Positions 19,912 to 29,847 are shown, numbered from the stretch's first letter. The stretch: DNA of 64,000 bases from Acinetobacter kookii (GCF_900096895.1 NZ_FMYO01000007.1:1-64000); one strand, 5' to 3'. Numbers and translations are program-made. The notes: a model not told the origin generated them from the sequence alone.

Positions 19912-20448
19912 TTACGCAAGAAGACGAGTCCGCATTTTTTCAAGCTTGTTAAGCGCAGAATCATCTATCACTTGGTCGCCTGCACGAATAACTACACCAG
20001 CAATTAATTCTGGTTTAACTTCTACAGAAACATTTACCGCAGCGTTAAAGCGTTTTTTCAACGCATCTGCAAGTACTTGTTCTTGTGTAGAAGACAATGG
20101 GAATGCTGATTCAATCACAACATCCACAGTGTTGTTATTCTGTGATTTGAGCTGTTCGTATTCTGCTTCAATTTCAGGAAGAAGAGTCAAACGGTCATTT
20201 TCAGCAAGCAATGTCAAAAAGTTTGACACTGCTGCAGTTTGATCTTCACCTAAAACTTTAGCAAAAAGACTCACCTGCTCTGCAGGAGTAAGCTCAGGGC
20301 GATTTAAGTAAGCTGAAAATGCTTCGTCTTGCACCGCAGCACTGAGCAAAGTTAATGCATTTGACCAAGCGTCAGTTGCACCTTGCTCAGAAGCGTAAGC
20401 AAATGCTGCTTTAGCGTATGGGCGTGCCAACGTCAAGAGTTCAGCCAT
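19912..20448 (-). CDS. atpH: ATP synthase delta subunit
   Basis: Connects the F1 head to the peripheral stalk. The 178-aa protein has an N-terminal six-helix domain beginning [15 protein letters not shown], a typical OSCP/delta opening, and the C-terminal signature [26 protein letters not shown] near residues 144-169. The length is normal. It starts 12 bases after the atpF stop codon. Confidence 0.96.
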   Translation of the reverse strand: MAELLTLARPYAKAAFAYASEQGATDAWSNALTLLSAAVQDEAFSAYLNRPELTPAEQVSLFAKVLGEDQTAAVSNFLTLLAENDRLTLLPEIEAEYEQLKSQNNNTVDVVIESAFPLSSTQEQVLADALKKRFNAAVNVSVEVKPELIAGVVIRAGDQVIDDSALNKLEKMRTRLLA

Positions 20449-20460
20449 AATCCGCCTCTC

Positions 20461-20931
20461 TTAAAGTTTAGCAGCCAGCTGAGTCAGCATGGCATTGTGA
20501 GCTTCTGCGTCAACTTGCTGGGTCAGAATTTTTTCTGCGCCGGCAACTGCAAGAGCAGCAACTTGTTGACGTAATTCTTCGCGAGCAGCATTGATTTCAG
20601 TATCAACAGCTTCTTTCGCCTGTTGACGAATACGCTCACCTTCAGCAGCTGCTTGAGTACGCGCTTCTTCTACCAATTGCGCACCGCGACGGTTCGCTTG
20701 TTCGATCAATTGAGCCGCTTGTGCTTTAGCTGCGTCTAATTCAGCTTTCACTTGAGCTTGCGCATCGGCAAGGTCAGCTTTTGCTTTTTCAGCAGCGTTT
20801 AAGCCATCAGCGATTTTACGCTGACGCTCACTAATCGCATTGATTAGTGGTGGCCATACAAACTTCATGCAGAATGCGACGAAAATCGCAAATGCAATCG
20901 CTTGGCCAATCAATGTGAGGTTGATATTCAT
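20461..20931 (-). CDS. atpF: ATP synthase b subunit
   Basis: Peripheral stalk subunit with one N-terminal membrane helix (roughly residues 5-27) containing the family motif [10 protein letters not shown], followed by a long charged, Ala-rich helix that dimerises as a coiled coil. The length of 156 aa matches E. coli AtpF. It lies between atpE and atpH. Confidence 0.97.
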   Translation of the reverse strand: MNINLTLIGQAIAFAIFVAFCMKFVWPPLINAISERQRKIADGLNAAEKAKADLADAQAQVKAELDAAKAQAAQLIEQANRRGAQLVEEARTQAAAEGERIRQQAKEAVDTEINAAREELRQQVAALAVAGAEKILTQQVDAEAHNAMLTQLAAKL

Positions 20932-20969
20932 TGCTATTCCTCAATGGTTTAATTTAGGAATTAAGCTGA

Positions 20970-21224
<255 letters not shown>

Positions 21225-21297
21225 TCAGAGGTTAGGTATATACCAAATTAAAGTAAAAAATTAAGCCCAACCATCCTTTGACAGTCAGGCAATACCA

Positions 21298-22176
<879 letters not shown>

Positions 22177-22284
22177 TCACACCTGGTCAATGTCAAATAC
22201 TAAATAGAGAGAACGAACATCGCGTGCTGCCTGATATCTCGTTCTTCTCCTAAAAAACTTTTCAATTTTTTGTTGTGTTTAAAC

Positions 22285-22677
22285 TTATTTCCGGAGTCGT
22301 GACGCCCAAAAAGGTGCGACCCACGTCATCGTCTGAACAAGTATAAATCCACAAAACAATGCCACCGCTGACAACGGTTTGACAGTGCTTAAAATTAAAA
22401 TGAAACCAACAATCACAATTGCAAACTTGCCCATCAAGCCTCTATACATGTTCGACAGAACCTGTTTTGAAGCCCGTGCACCTGCTGCTCGAAACGATTG
22501 CCAAGAAAAATAACAACTTGCAAGCCAGCACACCAACGCACCAAGTGCGGCGCTGTAAGCTGCAGTTGAGTCTTTCACGACCCACGCTATCAAGGCTGAA
22601 ACAGGAATCATGCATGCTTGTAAAATGACTAAAGCTTTCGCTAATCGTCGGTCAATCATGCGACTAGTTCGGCTCAT
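22285..22677 (-). CDS. atpI: ATP synthase assembly protein I (AtpI)
   Basis: 130-aa inner-membrane protein with four hydrophobic segments, of the AtpI group that helps assemble the c ring but is not part of the finished enzyme. Identified by size, membrane layout and position as the first gene of the operon, 111 bases before atpB; sequence conservation in this family is low. The upstream promoter at 22742 starts the whole operon. Confidence 0.88.
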   Translation of the reverse strand: MSRTSRMIDRRLAKALVILQACMIPVSALIAWVVKDSTAAYSAALGALVCWLASCYFSWQSFRAAGARASKQVLSNMYRGLMGKFAIVIVGFILILSTVKPLSAVALFCGFILVQTMTWVAPFWASRLRK

Positions 22678-22741
22678 TATTTATTCACTCACAGCATTCA
22701 TGCTTGACAAATTTAGCTGATGATCGTTTTTAATCGCAGGC

Positions 22742-22770
22742 ATTATAGAGTTACACCCCTGAACATGCAA
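22742..22770 (-). promoter_or_regulatory. Main promoter of the atp operon
   Basis: On the minus strand: -35 TTGCAT (22770-22765), an exact 17-base spacer and a perfect -10 TATAAT (22747-22742), about 65 bases before the atpI ATG. Confidence 0.8.
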
Positions 22771-22777
22771 TCTTTTC

Positions 22778-22798
22778 CCGACCTAAGTCGGATTTTTT
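22778..22798 (+). terminator. Terminator-shaped hairpin on the plus strand, upstream of atpI
   Basis: Stem CCGAC / GTCGG with a CTAA loop, followed by ATTTTTTT on the plus strand. The genes on both sides run on the minus strand, so its T run faces the wrong way for znuA. On the minus strand the A run lies just upstream of the atp -35 box and could act as an UP-like element. Confidence 0.4.
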
Positions 22799-22848
22799 TC
22801 GTTGCATAAATCGCTTTTCAACTCATCCATTGCTGCTTAATTTTTGCA

Positions 22849-23688
22849 TCATTTCCGTGCATTTTGTACACACTTATAGGTTTGATCGGCAAGTTTCTTC
22901 CACGCCAGCACGAAATCCCCTTCCCCGCCCATACTTTCATCAACCGCCTGGAAAGTCACCGGATTCAATTTCTGGTACTGGTTTTTGCTGGCATGCCCTT
23001 CTGCCAGAAGGCACATATTGCGAGCCGGGCGGCTATCATTTAAATACTTGATTTGGGCGATGGTCGGTGCCACATGCGGATCATCGGTCAATGCACCGTA
23101 AAACTTCAGGTTTAAAGCGCGTTCCAGATATTGATAGGCATCGTGATATGCCCAATACGGTTTCACTGTCACATTGCTATTGTATTGCTGTGCACTCAGC
23201 AGCATCTCTTGGGCAAAGCGTTTGGCATTGGCCCAATAAGCTTCTTTATATTCCGGTAATTGCTGTGAACGTAGGGCTGCAATAAAAAAGCCGATGCGTA
23301 CCGCATTGTTGGGATCGAGCCACACATGCGTATCGACCGTATTGTTCAACGCCACACCACGGGTAGTACGCTGCGGCAGGGTTTGCACAATTCCTGAATC
23401 CAGAATGGCAATCGCTTTGGGCGTATCGGATAACAGCTTGTTCAGCGGCGCTTCATGTGCCTTACCCAGCCAGATCACCAGTGAGGCGTCCAGAATGGCT
23501 TTGCGATGCGCTGGCGTCAGGGTAACGTCATGTCCAGACTGATCTCCCAGCAAGAGCACAGGCTTCTCCACGCCCTGAGTCACTTCCTGAGCAATCAGAT
23601 AAATTGGATGCGTAGAAACCACCAGACTTTGTGTCCAGCCAAAGCTACTGAATAAGGCTAGCGCACAAAATGCAAAGAAACGGGACAT
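22849..23688 (-). CDS. znuA: Zinc ABC transporter substrate-binding protein ZnuA
   Basis: Periplasmic zinc-binding protein that delivers Zn to ZnuBC. The 279-aa protein has a signal peptide (cleavage near FGWTQ), then the cluster A-I pattern with metal-binding His residues in the STHPIYLIAQEVTQG, GHDVTLTP and VDTHVWLDPNN regions, and a C-terminal acidic region. The long His-rich loop of many ZnuA proteins is missing. It is divergent from zur-znuC-znuB, with a Zur box between. Confidence 0.93.
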   Translation of the reverse strand: MSRFFAFCALALFSSFGWTQSLVVSTHPIYLIAQEVTQGVEKPVLLLGDQSGHDVTLTPAHRKAILDASLVIWLGKAHEAPLNKLLSDTPKAIAILDSGIVQTLPQRTTRGVALNNTVDTHVWLDPNNAVRIGFFIAALRSQQLPEYKEAYWANAKRFAQEMLLSAQQYNSNVTVKPYWAYHDAYQYLERALNLKFYGALTDDPHVAPTIAQIKYLNDSRPARNMCLLAEGHASKNQYQKLNPVTFQAVDESMGGEGDFVLAWKKLADQTYKCVQNARK

Positions 23689-23716
23689 AGAAGAAAATCA
23701 CCAAATACTCAATAAG

Positions 23717-23731
23717 TGTTATAATATAACA
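23717..23731. promoter_or_regulatory. Zur operator
   Basis: Perfect inverted repeat TGTTATA-A-TATAACA (7-1-7) in the 142-base divergent region between znuA and zur. It fits the known gamma-proteobacterial Zur box (core GTTATA-n-TATAAC). It lies about 30 bases from the znuA start and 100 bases from zur, so it can repress both directions when zinc is plentiful. Confidence 0.88.
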
Positions 23732-23830
23732 AATTGACAAAAATACCTACGTTTAATCGAAACCGGTATTGCTTCATGTTAAGATTTAATGTCCTTTGAT
23801 TTTTATAAATTTCGCACTTGAGGTTTTGCT

Positions 23831-24328
23831 ATGAGCTTATGTTCGCACGAACATCACAATGCATTACATGGCGTACATGACCATCATAATATAGCAACAC
23901 GCCTTGCTGAAGCAGAAAGTCTCTGTGCAATGACTGGCGCACGCTTAACCCCATTACGCAAAGAAGTGCTGGAACTGATTCTAAATGCCAGCGGCCCCAT
24001 GGGTGCCTATGACTTGCTGGCTAAAATCAAGAGCGAATCTGACCGTCCTGCTGCGCCACCAACGGTATATCGTACTTTGGACTTTTTACTGGAAAAAGGC
24101 TTAATCCATCGTCTCACCTCGATTAATGCCTATATTCCTTGTTGTCATCCGCGTGAAGGACATCAGGCGGCATTTTTAATCTGTACTGTTTGCAAAAATG
24201 TAAAAGAAGCCTCGGCTCAGGGTTTATTAAAACAGTTAGATGAACTTTCAGCCTCTGATCAATTTACTGCACAACACAGTATTATTGAAATTTCTGGGAT
24301 ATGTCAGCAGTGCCACAACAAACAGTAA
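23831..24328 (+). CDS. zur: Zinc uptake regulator Zur (Fur family)
   Basis: Dimeric zinc-sensing repressor of 165 aa: a His-rich N-terminus (CSHEHHNALHGVHDHH), a winged-helix domain with APPTVYRTLDFLLEKGLIHRL (residues 77-97) and a dimerisation domain with two Cys pairs (CTVC and CQQC) that hold structural zinc. The His-rich head is unusual and may add zinc sensitivity. It overlaps the start of znuC by 28 bases, which couples repressor and transporter synthesis, and it probably represses its own operon through the box at 23717. Confidence 0.93.
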   Translation: MSLCSHEHHNALHGVHDHHNIATRLAEAESLCAMTGARLTPLRKEVLELILNASGPMGAYDLLAKIKSESDRPAAPPTVYRTLDFLLEKGLIHRLTSINAYIPCCHPREGHQAAFLICTVCKNVKEASAQGLLKQLDELSASDQFTAQHSIIEISGICQQCHNKQ

Positions 24329-25092
24329 CCGTCAATCCGCTGATTGCCCTGGATAAAATCAGTGTACGGATTGATGACCGTGACATCTTAAAGAATGTAG
24401 ATTTCGCCTTACATGAGCGGGAAATTGTCACGCTGATCGGTCCGAATGGCGCGGGAAAATCTACCCTGATTAAAGTGCTGTTGGGGATTGTAAAAGCCAA
24501 TTCAGGCAAAATTCATAGCCATAAAAAACTCAAGTTTTCCTATGTGCCGCAAAAGTTTAATCCATCACACAGTCTGCCTTTGCGTGTGCAGGATTTACTG
24601 GCTTTAGAACACTGCGATGCGGATATCAAAGCAGAAATTATTCGCGATACCGGCATTACCAGATTGCAGGATTGTAAAGTTCAGCAGCTTTCAGGCGGGG
24701 AACGGCAACGGGTATTACTGGCACGGGCTTTACTGCGTTTGCCCGATGTACTGGTGCTGGATGAACCGATGCAAGGTCTGGACATTCAGTCTGAAGCCGA
24801 ACTGTATGAATATGTCAGAAGCCTGCCGATCAAATATGGCTGTGCCGTGTTGATGGTCTCTCATGACCTGCAATGGGTGATGCAAGGCACGCATCGGGTC
24901 GTGTGTTTAAATAAACACATCTGCTGTAGCGGTTTACCGGAAAATGTGCAACAGCACCCGGAATATCAGGCCATTTTCGGTACCAACCGCGTGTTCTATC
25001 AGCATCATCATGACCATTGCGCACATGGTGACTCTGCGACTCCGTGTCAGCATGATCCTCGTCCACATATTCACCCTGAACCGGAAGCTTAA
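24301..25092 (+). CDS. znuC: Zinc ABC transporter ATP-binding protein ZnuC
   Basis: Cytoplasmic ATPase that powers zinc import with ZnuB. It has Walker A GPNGAGKST (near residue 47), the ABC signature LSGGERQRVLLARAL, Walker B VLVLDEP and the switch His in MVSHDLQWV. The C-terminus is His-rich (HHHDHCAHGDSATPCQHD), as in other ZnuC proteins, perhaps a zinc-sensing tail. At 263 aa it is of normal length. It overlaps zur and is followed after 3 bases by znuB. Confidence 0.94.
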   Translation: MSAVPQQTVTVNPLIALDKISVRIDDRDILKNVDFALHEREIVTLIGPNGAGKSTLIKVLLGIVKANSGKIHSHKKLKFSYVPQKFNPSHSLPLRVQDLLALEHCDADIKAEIIRDTGITRLQDCKVQQLSGGERQRVLLARALLRLPDVLVLDEPMQGLDIQSEAELYEYVRSLPIKYGCAVLMVSHDLQWVMQGTHRVVCLNKHICCSGLPENVQQHPEYQAIFGTNRVFYQHHHDHCAHGDSATPCQHDPRPHIHPEPEA

Positions 25093-25095
25093 ACC

Positions 25096-25896
25096 ATGAT
25101 GGAATGGTTACAACTCTTGTTACCTGCATGGACCATGGGAACCCTGTTGGTGTTTCTGACGGCTCCGCTGGGCTGTTTAATGTTATGGCGACGGATGTCT
25201 TTTTTTGCCGACACCATGGCACATGGCACTTTATTGGGCGTGGCGATTGCAGGGGCTTTAAGCCTGCCGTTATGGTTAGGGGTGAGCTTTCTGGCCTTTT
25301 TACTGGTGGCCATTTTATGGGTACTGCATGACCCTCGCTTGCCGAATGATGCCTTGTTGGCTTTATGTTCAGCCACCCTGCTCTGCTCAGGCCTACTGTT
25401 TATTCAACATATTCCAAGCCTAAGACCTGAACTGCTGAGCTATCTGTTTGGTGATCTGCTGCAAATTTCCTGGTCAGACTTGCCGGTGTTTGCACTGGTG
25501 ATCATTGCCGCTTTAGCGGTGCTGTATATAAACTGGAAAGCTCAAATTCAGATTGCGATTGACCCGGATATGGCGGTGAGCGAAGGCGTAAATGCCAAAT
25601 GGCAACGTCTGGTGTTTATGCTGCTGCTGGCCCTCTTTACCGTATTGGCTTTGCGTGCAGTCGGTTCATTGTTGATGGGTGCTTTACTGGTGATTCCGGC
25701 ATTAACGGCACGTTTGCTGGCAAACTCGCCCAAACAGATGGTGGTGTGGGCTTTTGTGATTGCACAAATCGGGATTAGTGTCGGGCTATGGTCCAGTGCC
25801 GGTTTAGACACCTCAACAGGCTTAACCATTGTCCTGACCATGGCAATTTTGTTTGCGGTGATTTTTGCCGTGCAAAAAGTGAAAAAGATGGCTTAG
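25096..25896 (+). CDS. znuB: Zinc ABC transporter permease ZnuB
   Basis: Inner-membrane permease of 266 aa with seven to eight hydrophobic segments, ABC-3 type. Family stretches include RRMSFFADTMAHGTLLGVAI near the start and VGSLLMGALLVIPALTARLL near residue 190. It ends the zur-znuCB operon; no clear terminator follows before the convergent exporter gene. Confidence 0.93.
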   Translation: MMEWLQLLLPAWTMGTLLVFLTAPLGCLMLWRRMSFFADTMAHGTLLGVAIAGALSLPLWLGVSFLAFLLVAILWVLHDPRLPNDALLALCSATLLCSGLLFIQHIPSLRPELLSYLFGDLLQISWSDLPVFALVIIAALAVLYINWKAQIQIAIDPDMAVSEGVNAKWQRLVFMLLLALFTVLALRAVGSLLMGALLVIPALTARLLANSPKQMVVWAFVIAQIGISVGLWSSAGLDTSTGLTIVLTMAILFAVIFAVQKVKKMA

Positions 25897-26009
25897 TCTT
25901 TCCTATCTATCCATCATTTTAAGGTACTTTTATTTTTTAAAATCTCTCCTTTGCGAACTCAGCATATATTGAGGATGGTTACCTTCTTAAAGGAGAGAGA
26001 AAACTATTT

Positions 26010-26630
26010 TTACTGATGCACCAGACTCAACAAACTCGCCGCACAGGCAAACAACACGGCAAAGGTACGGTTTAAAATTTTCTGCTGTTTCGGCGATTTC
26101 AGCAAACGCAAAACTTTGGCCGCCAAGCCTGTGTAACCCGCCATTACAATCAGGTCAATTGTCACCATTGTGACTGCCATAATCAGATACTGAATCCACT
26201 GTGGTTTAGACAAGTCTAGAAACTGGGGCAATACGGCCAGTAAAAACACAATGGCTTTCGGGTTGCTCATATTGACCAGAAAGCCATACAAAACCAATTT
26301 AGGAATCGACTTATCCGGTTGTTCCTGTTGAATTTCAATAGATTGTGCAGGTGCTCGCCATTGCAAATAAGCCAGATATAACAAGTACAACACCCCAAAC
26401 CATTTCACCACCAGGAAAGCCCAAGGTGTGGTGGCAAATAGCACCCCTACCCCTGCAGCAACAATCCCGATTTGCACTAAAAGTGCCAGCTGTAAACCCA
26501 GTGCATTCCAATAGCCACGGCGAAAGCCATAATTCAGACCACTGGACATTGAAGCAATTGCACCTGCTCCAGGAGAAATGCTGATGACCCAGCATGCCAG
26601 CATATAGGCAAGCCAAACTTGGTAAGACAT
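26010..26630 (-). CDS. LysE/RhtB-family amino-acid exporter
   Basis: Inner-membrane protein of about 206 aa with six hydrophobic segments. It has the family N-terminal signature SISPGAGAIASMSSGLNYG (near residues 20-38) and the SNPKAIVFLLAVLPQFL stretch in the middle. Members export homoserine, threonine, lysine or related compounds; the substrate is unknown. The longest reading starts at a TTG at 26639; the ATG at 26630 is chosen, though neither has a clear ribosome binding site. Confidence 0.88.
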   Translation of the reverse strand: MSYQVWLAYMLACWVISISPGAGAIASMSSGLNYGFRRGYWNALGLQLALLVQIGIVAAGVGVLFATTPWAFLVVKWFGVLYLLYLAYLQWRAPAQSIEIQQEQPDKSIPKLVLYGFLVNMSNPKAIVFLLAVLPQFLDLSKPQWIQYLIMAVTMVTIDLIVMAGYTGLAAKVLRLLKSPKQQKILNRTFAVLFACAASLLSLVHQ

Positions 26631-26792
26631 AAAAGACAAGGAGATAAAAAGACCGGCTTATTATATGACTTTTCACCTTTTAAATGCTTGAAAAATTGAT
26701 CTTCAAAAATAAGCATTGGGCTATTCACCTTGGCAGTGATAAGGCACAATAAAGCCAGCCACGTATTTTATAAAAATTGTTAGGAGCCATGT

Positions 26793-27713
26793 ATGACTGC
26801 CCAATCTGTAATTTTACCGTTACCTTCAGATCATGCCCGGTTTATTGTTTTACGTTTAAAAGACTTAACGATTGAAGAGTTAAAAGAAAAACTTGCAGAT
26901 TTATTTAGCACACGTGACCGTTTAATCACGCAGCACCCAAATGCACAGATTAAAACAGGGGTCGCCTTTGGTCCGGAGCTTTGGACAAGACTTTATCATC
27001 AAACTCCTGCCGGCTTTAAGCAGTTAGATCCCATTCAAGGTGCATTCCAGATGCCTGTTGTTCCTGCTGACGTGCTGATTCATATTGCTAGTGCACGCGC
27101 AGACATCTGTTTTGCCTTAAGCCAGTCCTTTTTTAAAGGCATTCAAGACAAAGTGGAAGTACTGGATGAACGGGTATGTTTCCGTTATTTCGACGGGCGT
27201 GACATTACCGGCTTTATCGATGGTACGGAAAATCCGCAATTCCCGGATGACCGTGCCGAAGTCGCTTTACTCGGTGAAGATGCCGGAGTTTTTGCTGATG
27301 GTTCATTTGTATTTGCACAGCGCTATGCACACAACCTGGAAAAATGGAAAAAATTAAAAGTGGACGCTCAGGAAAATGTGATGGGTCGAACCAAGTTAGA
27401 GTCGATTGAACTGGATGATGAGGTGAAGCCGGAAAATGCCCATATTGCCCGGGTTGTGATTGAAGATGATAAAGGCGACGAAATGGAAATTTTACGTCAC
27501 TCCCTTCCTTATGGAGAAGGCCGTGGTGACCAAGGTTTGTTCTTTATTGCCTATACCAAAAACTTAAACATTATTGACCATATGCTGGAACATATGTTTG
27601 GTACAGCTGGTGACGGCATTCATGACCGTCTGCTTCACTTTGTGACACCAATGGACGGAGCTTATTACTTTGCGCCGAGTGAAGAGTTACTGGATGAAGT
27701 TTTGGAAGGGTGA
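26793..27713 (+). CDS. Dyp-type haem peroxidase (YfeX-like)
   Basis: Haem peroxidase of 306 aa using hydrogen peroxide to oxidise dyes and other aromatic or iron-porphyrin substrates. The family motif G-F-I-D-G-T-E-N-P (distal Asp) lies near residue 146, and the proximal haem ligand His is in LRHSLPYG near residue 230; the catalytic Arg-type region follows in GEGRGDQGLFFIAYTK. There is no Tat or Sec signal, so it is cytoplasmic unless carried in an encapsulin; no encapsulin gene is nearby. TAGGAG lies 10 bases before the ATG. Confidence 0.93.
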   Translation: MTAQSVILPLPSDHARFIVLRLKDLTIEELKEKLADLFSTRDRLITQHPNAQIKTGVAFGPELWTRLYHQTPAGFKQLDPIQGAFQMPVVPADVLIHIASARADICFALSQSFFKGIQDKVEVLDERVCFRYFDGRDITGFIDGTENPQFPDDRAEVALLGEDAGVFADGSFVFAQRYAHNLEKWKKLKVDAQENVMGRTKLESIELDDEVKPENAHIARVVIEDDKGDEMEILRHSLPYGEGRGDQGLFFIAYTKNLNIIDHMLEHMFGTAGDGIHDRLLHFVTPMDGAYYFAPSEELLDEVLEG

Positions 27714-27724
27714 GTTGCAAAGTA

Positions 27725-27754
27725 AAAAGAGATTGGAGATTTTCAATCTCTTTT
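27725..27754 (+). terminator. Terminator after the peroxidase gene
   Basis: Perfect 11-bp stem AAAAGAGATTG / CAATCTCTTTT with an 8-base loop, starting 12 bases after the stop codon. The T run is inside the stem end, as in many Acinetobacter terminators. Confidence 0.8.
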
Positions 27755-27760
27755 AGCTAA

Positions 27761-27961
27761 TCAAGTATTTATAATATATATAAAATTTAACTTAATATTA
27801 TTTTTATTATCTACAGAATCTGTATAAATGAAATTACCCTGTTTATCAATCAAAGGCTTTGTTGTATAAATATTCTCAGGTCGAGTGTGGAACTGCTTGA
27901 TGAGTGAGCTTAAGAGCAAACCAGAGTCCACTTTTTTTATATCAGTGAAATTATAAATATC
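27761..27961 (-). pseudogene. Tail of a decayed gene (66 codons, no start)
   Basis: An open frame of 66 codons with normal protein character, ending in TGA at 27763-27761 and bounded upstream by TAA at 27964-27962. It contains no Met codon and no other start with a ribosome site. The reading includes SGLLLSSLIKQFHTRPENIY and KPLIDKQGNFIYTDSV, which look like a real protein C-terminus rather than random translation. It lies just downstream of the type VI effector and immunity genes on the same strand, so it may be a leftover cargo or immunity gene. I recognise no family. Confidence 0.5.
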
Positions 27962-28017
27962 TTATGATCTTTTGTTAATTGATGGTGTTTACATCAAATA
28001 ACTGCGTACCGCTGAAC

Positions 28018-28067
28018 ATAAAGAAAAATCCCCTTTAATTTCAATAGTAAATGAGATTTTTCTTTAT
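28018..28067. repeat. Perfect 13-bp inverted repeat around 24 bases
   Basis: ATAAAGAAAAATC at 28018-28030 pairs exactly with GATTTTTCTTTAT at 28055-28067. It lies immediately after the stop of the lipoprotein gene. It may be a weak terminator for that operon or the scar of a lost element; it is too AT-rich for a strong terminator. Confidence 0.5.
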
Positions 28068-28070
28068 ACT

Positions 28071-28553
28071 TTAATTACAATGATCATTTAAAACTTTTTG
28101 AGGTACTTTTCTTTTATACGTATTAAATTTTTTAGCTATATTTCTATTTTCATTTCCAATAAATGATTTATTGATAACCAAATCCATATCACCATCACTT
28201 ACTTTAACTTGGTCATTTGCTATGAGATCTTTCAAATCATCATCAACAACAATCAATCCATTTTTATATCTATATTTTAAATAATTTGTTGAAATTAAAT
28301 TATTTTTTTTAAAATTAAATTTGTATTTTTCTTGACCTACCTCTCCATAAATACTAAGTATAAGTAAACAACTATCTCCTTGCTTTACTAATTCTATTCC
28401 ACCACCTTCTGCACTAATTCCTTGATCTGTTAAGTCAAGTTCAAATATTTTTTTAGTGGATAAATTAGTTTTAGCTGATAAATTACACCCTGTTAAAAAT
28501 ATAAAAGTAAGAAGCAAAATTTTTACCATGAGAATTCGCTTATTAAACATCAT
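28071..28553 (-). CDS. Lipoprotein, probable immunity protein for the adjacent effector
   Basis: 160-aa predicted lipoprotein with lipobox LTGC (Cys near residue 23), then a mainly beta region rich in Lys, Asp and Asn. It overlaps the last 11 bases of the peptidase gene, its ATG lying in the final codons of that gene, so the two are translationally coupled. A periplasm-facing lipoprotein directly behind a cell-wall-degrading type VI effector is the standard layout for immunity proteins; the role is inferred from this alone. The DNA is visibly more AT-rich than the chromosome around it, a sign of transfer. No family is recognised. Confidence 0.6.
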   Translation of the reverse strand: MMFNKRILMVKILLLTFIFLTGCNLSAKTNLSTKKIFELDLTDQGISAEGGGIELVKQGDSCLLILSIYGEVGQEKYKFNFKKNNLISTNYLKYRYKNGLIVVDDDLKDLIANDQVKVSDGDMDLVINKSFIGNENRNIAKKFNTYKRKVPQKVLNDHCN

Positions 28554-29847
28554 ATTTCACCTTTAAAGGATTCCCACCAGCATCTTTAGTTAATTGTCTA
28601 AGCTGAGCCATATTTTTTCCTGTTTTTAATTGGAAGTGCGGATTATCAACTATTGTTTTCCAATCTCCCCCCCATTCCAGTCCAATACTTTTTCCTACAA
28701 GAGCAATTTTCTTTAGGATTTTAATATTTGTAGCATCGGACTTTGCATCCATGTGAAGTTTACCATCCTCCCATAATGGGAAAACATCAACAGCTAAAGC
28801 GAAATTATGATTACTTTGCCCCCCTTTTGCATTTGTTACAATATTACCCGAAGCGGTTCTTCCTTTTGCATATAAAGCATCTTGTTGTGCATATGTACGA
28901 TAGTCTTGAACAATGACAAGTTGTACCTGATGCTTAGTATATACATCATTAATAAACTTCCTAATTAAAGCTCTCACCTGTGGATGCAACCTTCCAATTG
29001 CTTTTTCATTTCTTTGAGAAACTTTGGAAGAAACTGGTATTTGTGACTCTACTTTTGCTATAGGAGTCTCTTCCTTATTTTTTGATGCATCTTGTTTTAC
29101 TGTTGGGGGCATTGCAGTTTTTGTCTCTTCTTTCTTCTTCTCAGGCTGGGGTTTAGATACGGGAGATGCCACTTTACGGTCATAAACTTTTAGTTTTTGA
29201 TTTTGGCTAAGTTTATCATTACTTAATCCATTTAATTTATTGATTTCATCAACAGTATTGCCAGTGAGTTTAGCAATTAAAGGTAAACTATCTTTTTGTT
29301 GCACCACAATAATCTTGGTTTTTTCCTGCCGAGTTTGTTGTAGTTTTGGTTTACTTTCAGGTGGTGGCATTGATACTTCCACTTTTTTGACAGGAATTTT
29401 TAACACTTGTCCAGGATGAATATCAGTATCACTTTTTAAATTATTGATCCTGATCAATTCTGCTGTAGTCGTATGATTATCATCTGCTATTCGAGATAAA
29501 TAATCACCTTCAGCAACAATGTATGTCGATCTGACATATGTACCCGTTGCTACGTCTTTGGCGGAGAGATTTACCCCTTTTAACAAAACTTTAGGGCTCC
29601 GAACAATAAAAGTAGTTTTTTCACCAATAAGCTGTAGCTTAACTTTGGGTTCGTATTTCCCTGACGTAATACTTCTTACTAAAACCTCGATAATTGTGCC
29701 AACTGGACGCTTAATCCATACAGATTCACCATTTTCAATCGTAACATGATCGGAGATCAGTATTGAACCAACCCAAAGTTGATGAAACAAGCCATTAATC
29801 GGCTGATCAAGAGCATCCAAAAATTTAATATTAGCTAAGCAATCCAT
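28543..29847 (-). CDS. LysM + M15-family peptidase, probable type VI effector
   Basis: 434-aa protein without signal peptide. N-terminal beta-rich region (1-105), a LysM domain (YIVAEGDYLSRIADDNHTTT, about 108-152), a second degenerate LysM-like repeat (about 174-217), a Lys/Pro/Glu linker (218-280) and a C-terminal M15/VanY-like zinc peptidase. Catalytic residues visible: S-N-H-x6-D (NHNFALAVDVF) and a second zinc His in DNPHFQ, with an acidic residue before it. M15C enzymes cut L-Ala-D-Glu or D-Ala bonds in peptidoglycan. It starts 2 bases after the vgrG stop, so it is very likely VgrG cargo delivered to rival periplasms. The lack of a secretion signal supports this. Confidence 0.75.
   Translation of the reverse strand: MDCLANIKFLDALDQPINGLFHQLWVGSILISDHVTIENGESVWIKRPVGTIIEVLVRSITSGKYEPKVKLQLIGEKTTFIVRSPKVLLKGVNLSAKDVATGTYVRSTYIVAEGDYLSRIADDNHTTTAELIRINNLKSDTDIHPGQVLKIPVKKVEVSMPPPESKPKLQQTRQEKTKIIVVQQKDSLPLIAKLTGNTVDEINKLNGLSNDKLSQNQKLKVYDRKVASPVSKPQPEKKKEETKTAMPPTVKQDASKNKEETPIAKVESQIPVSSKVSQRNEKAIGRLHPQVRALIRKFINDVYTKHQVQLVIVQDYRTYAQQDALYAKGRTASGNIVTNAKGGQSNHNFALAVDVFPLWEDGKLHMDAKSDATNIKILKKIALVGKSIGLEWGGDWKTIVDNPHFQLKTGKNMAQLRQLTKDAGGNPLKVKYDV

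Noticed and set aside
24830..25222. 130-codon ORF antisense to znuC and znuB
   Set aside because: Overlaps two firmly identified genes and translates to low-complexity, basic sequence.
27963..28012. Short minus-strand reading MFSGTQLFDVNTIN followed by a stop, suspected transposase tail
   Set aside because: Too short, and I cannot match it to any transposase; could be chance.
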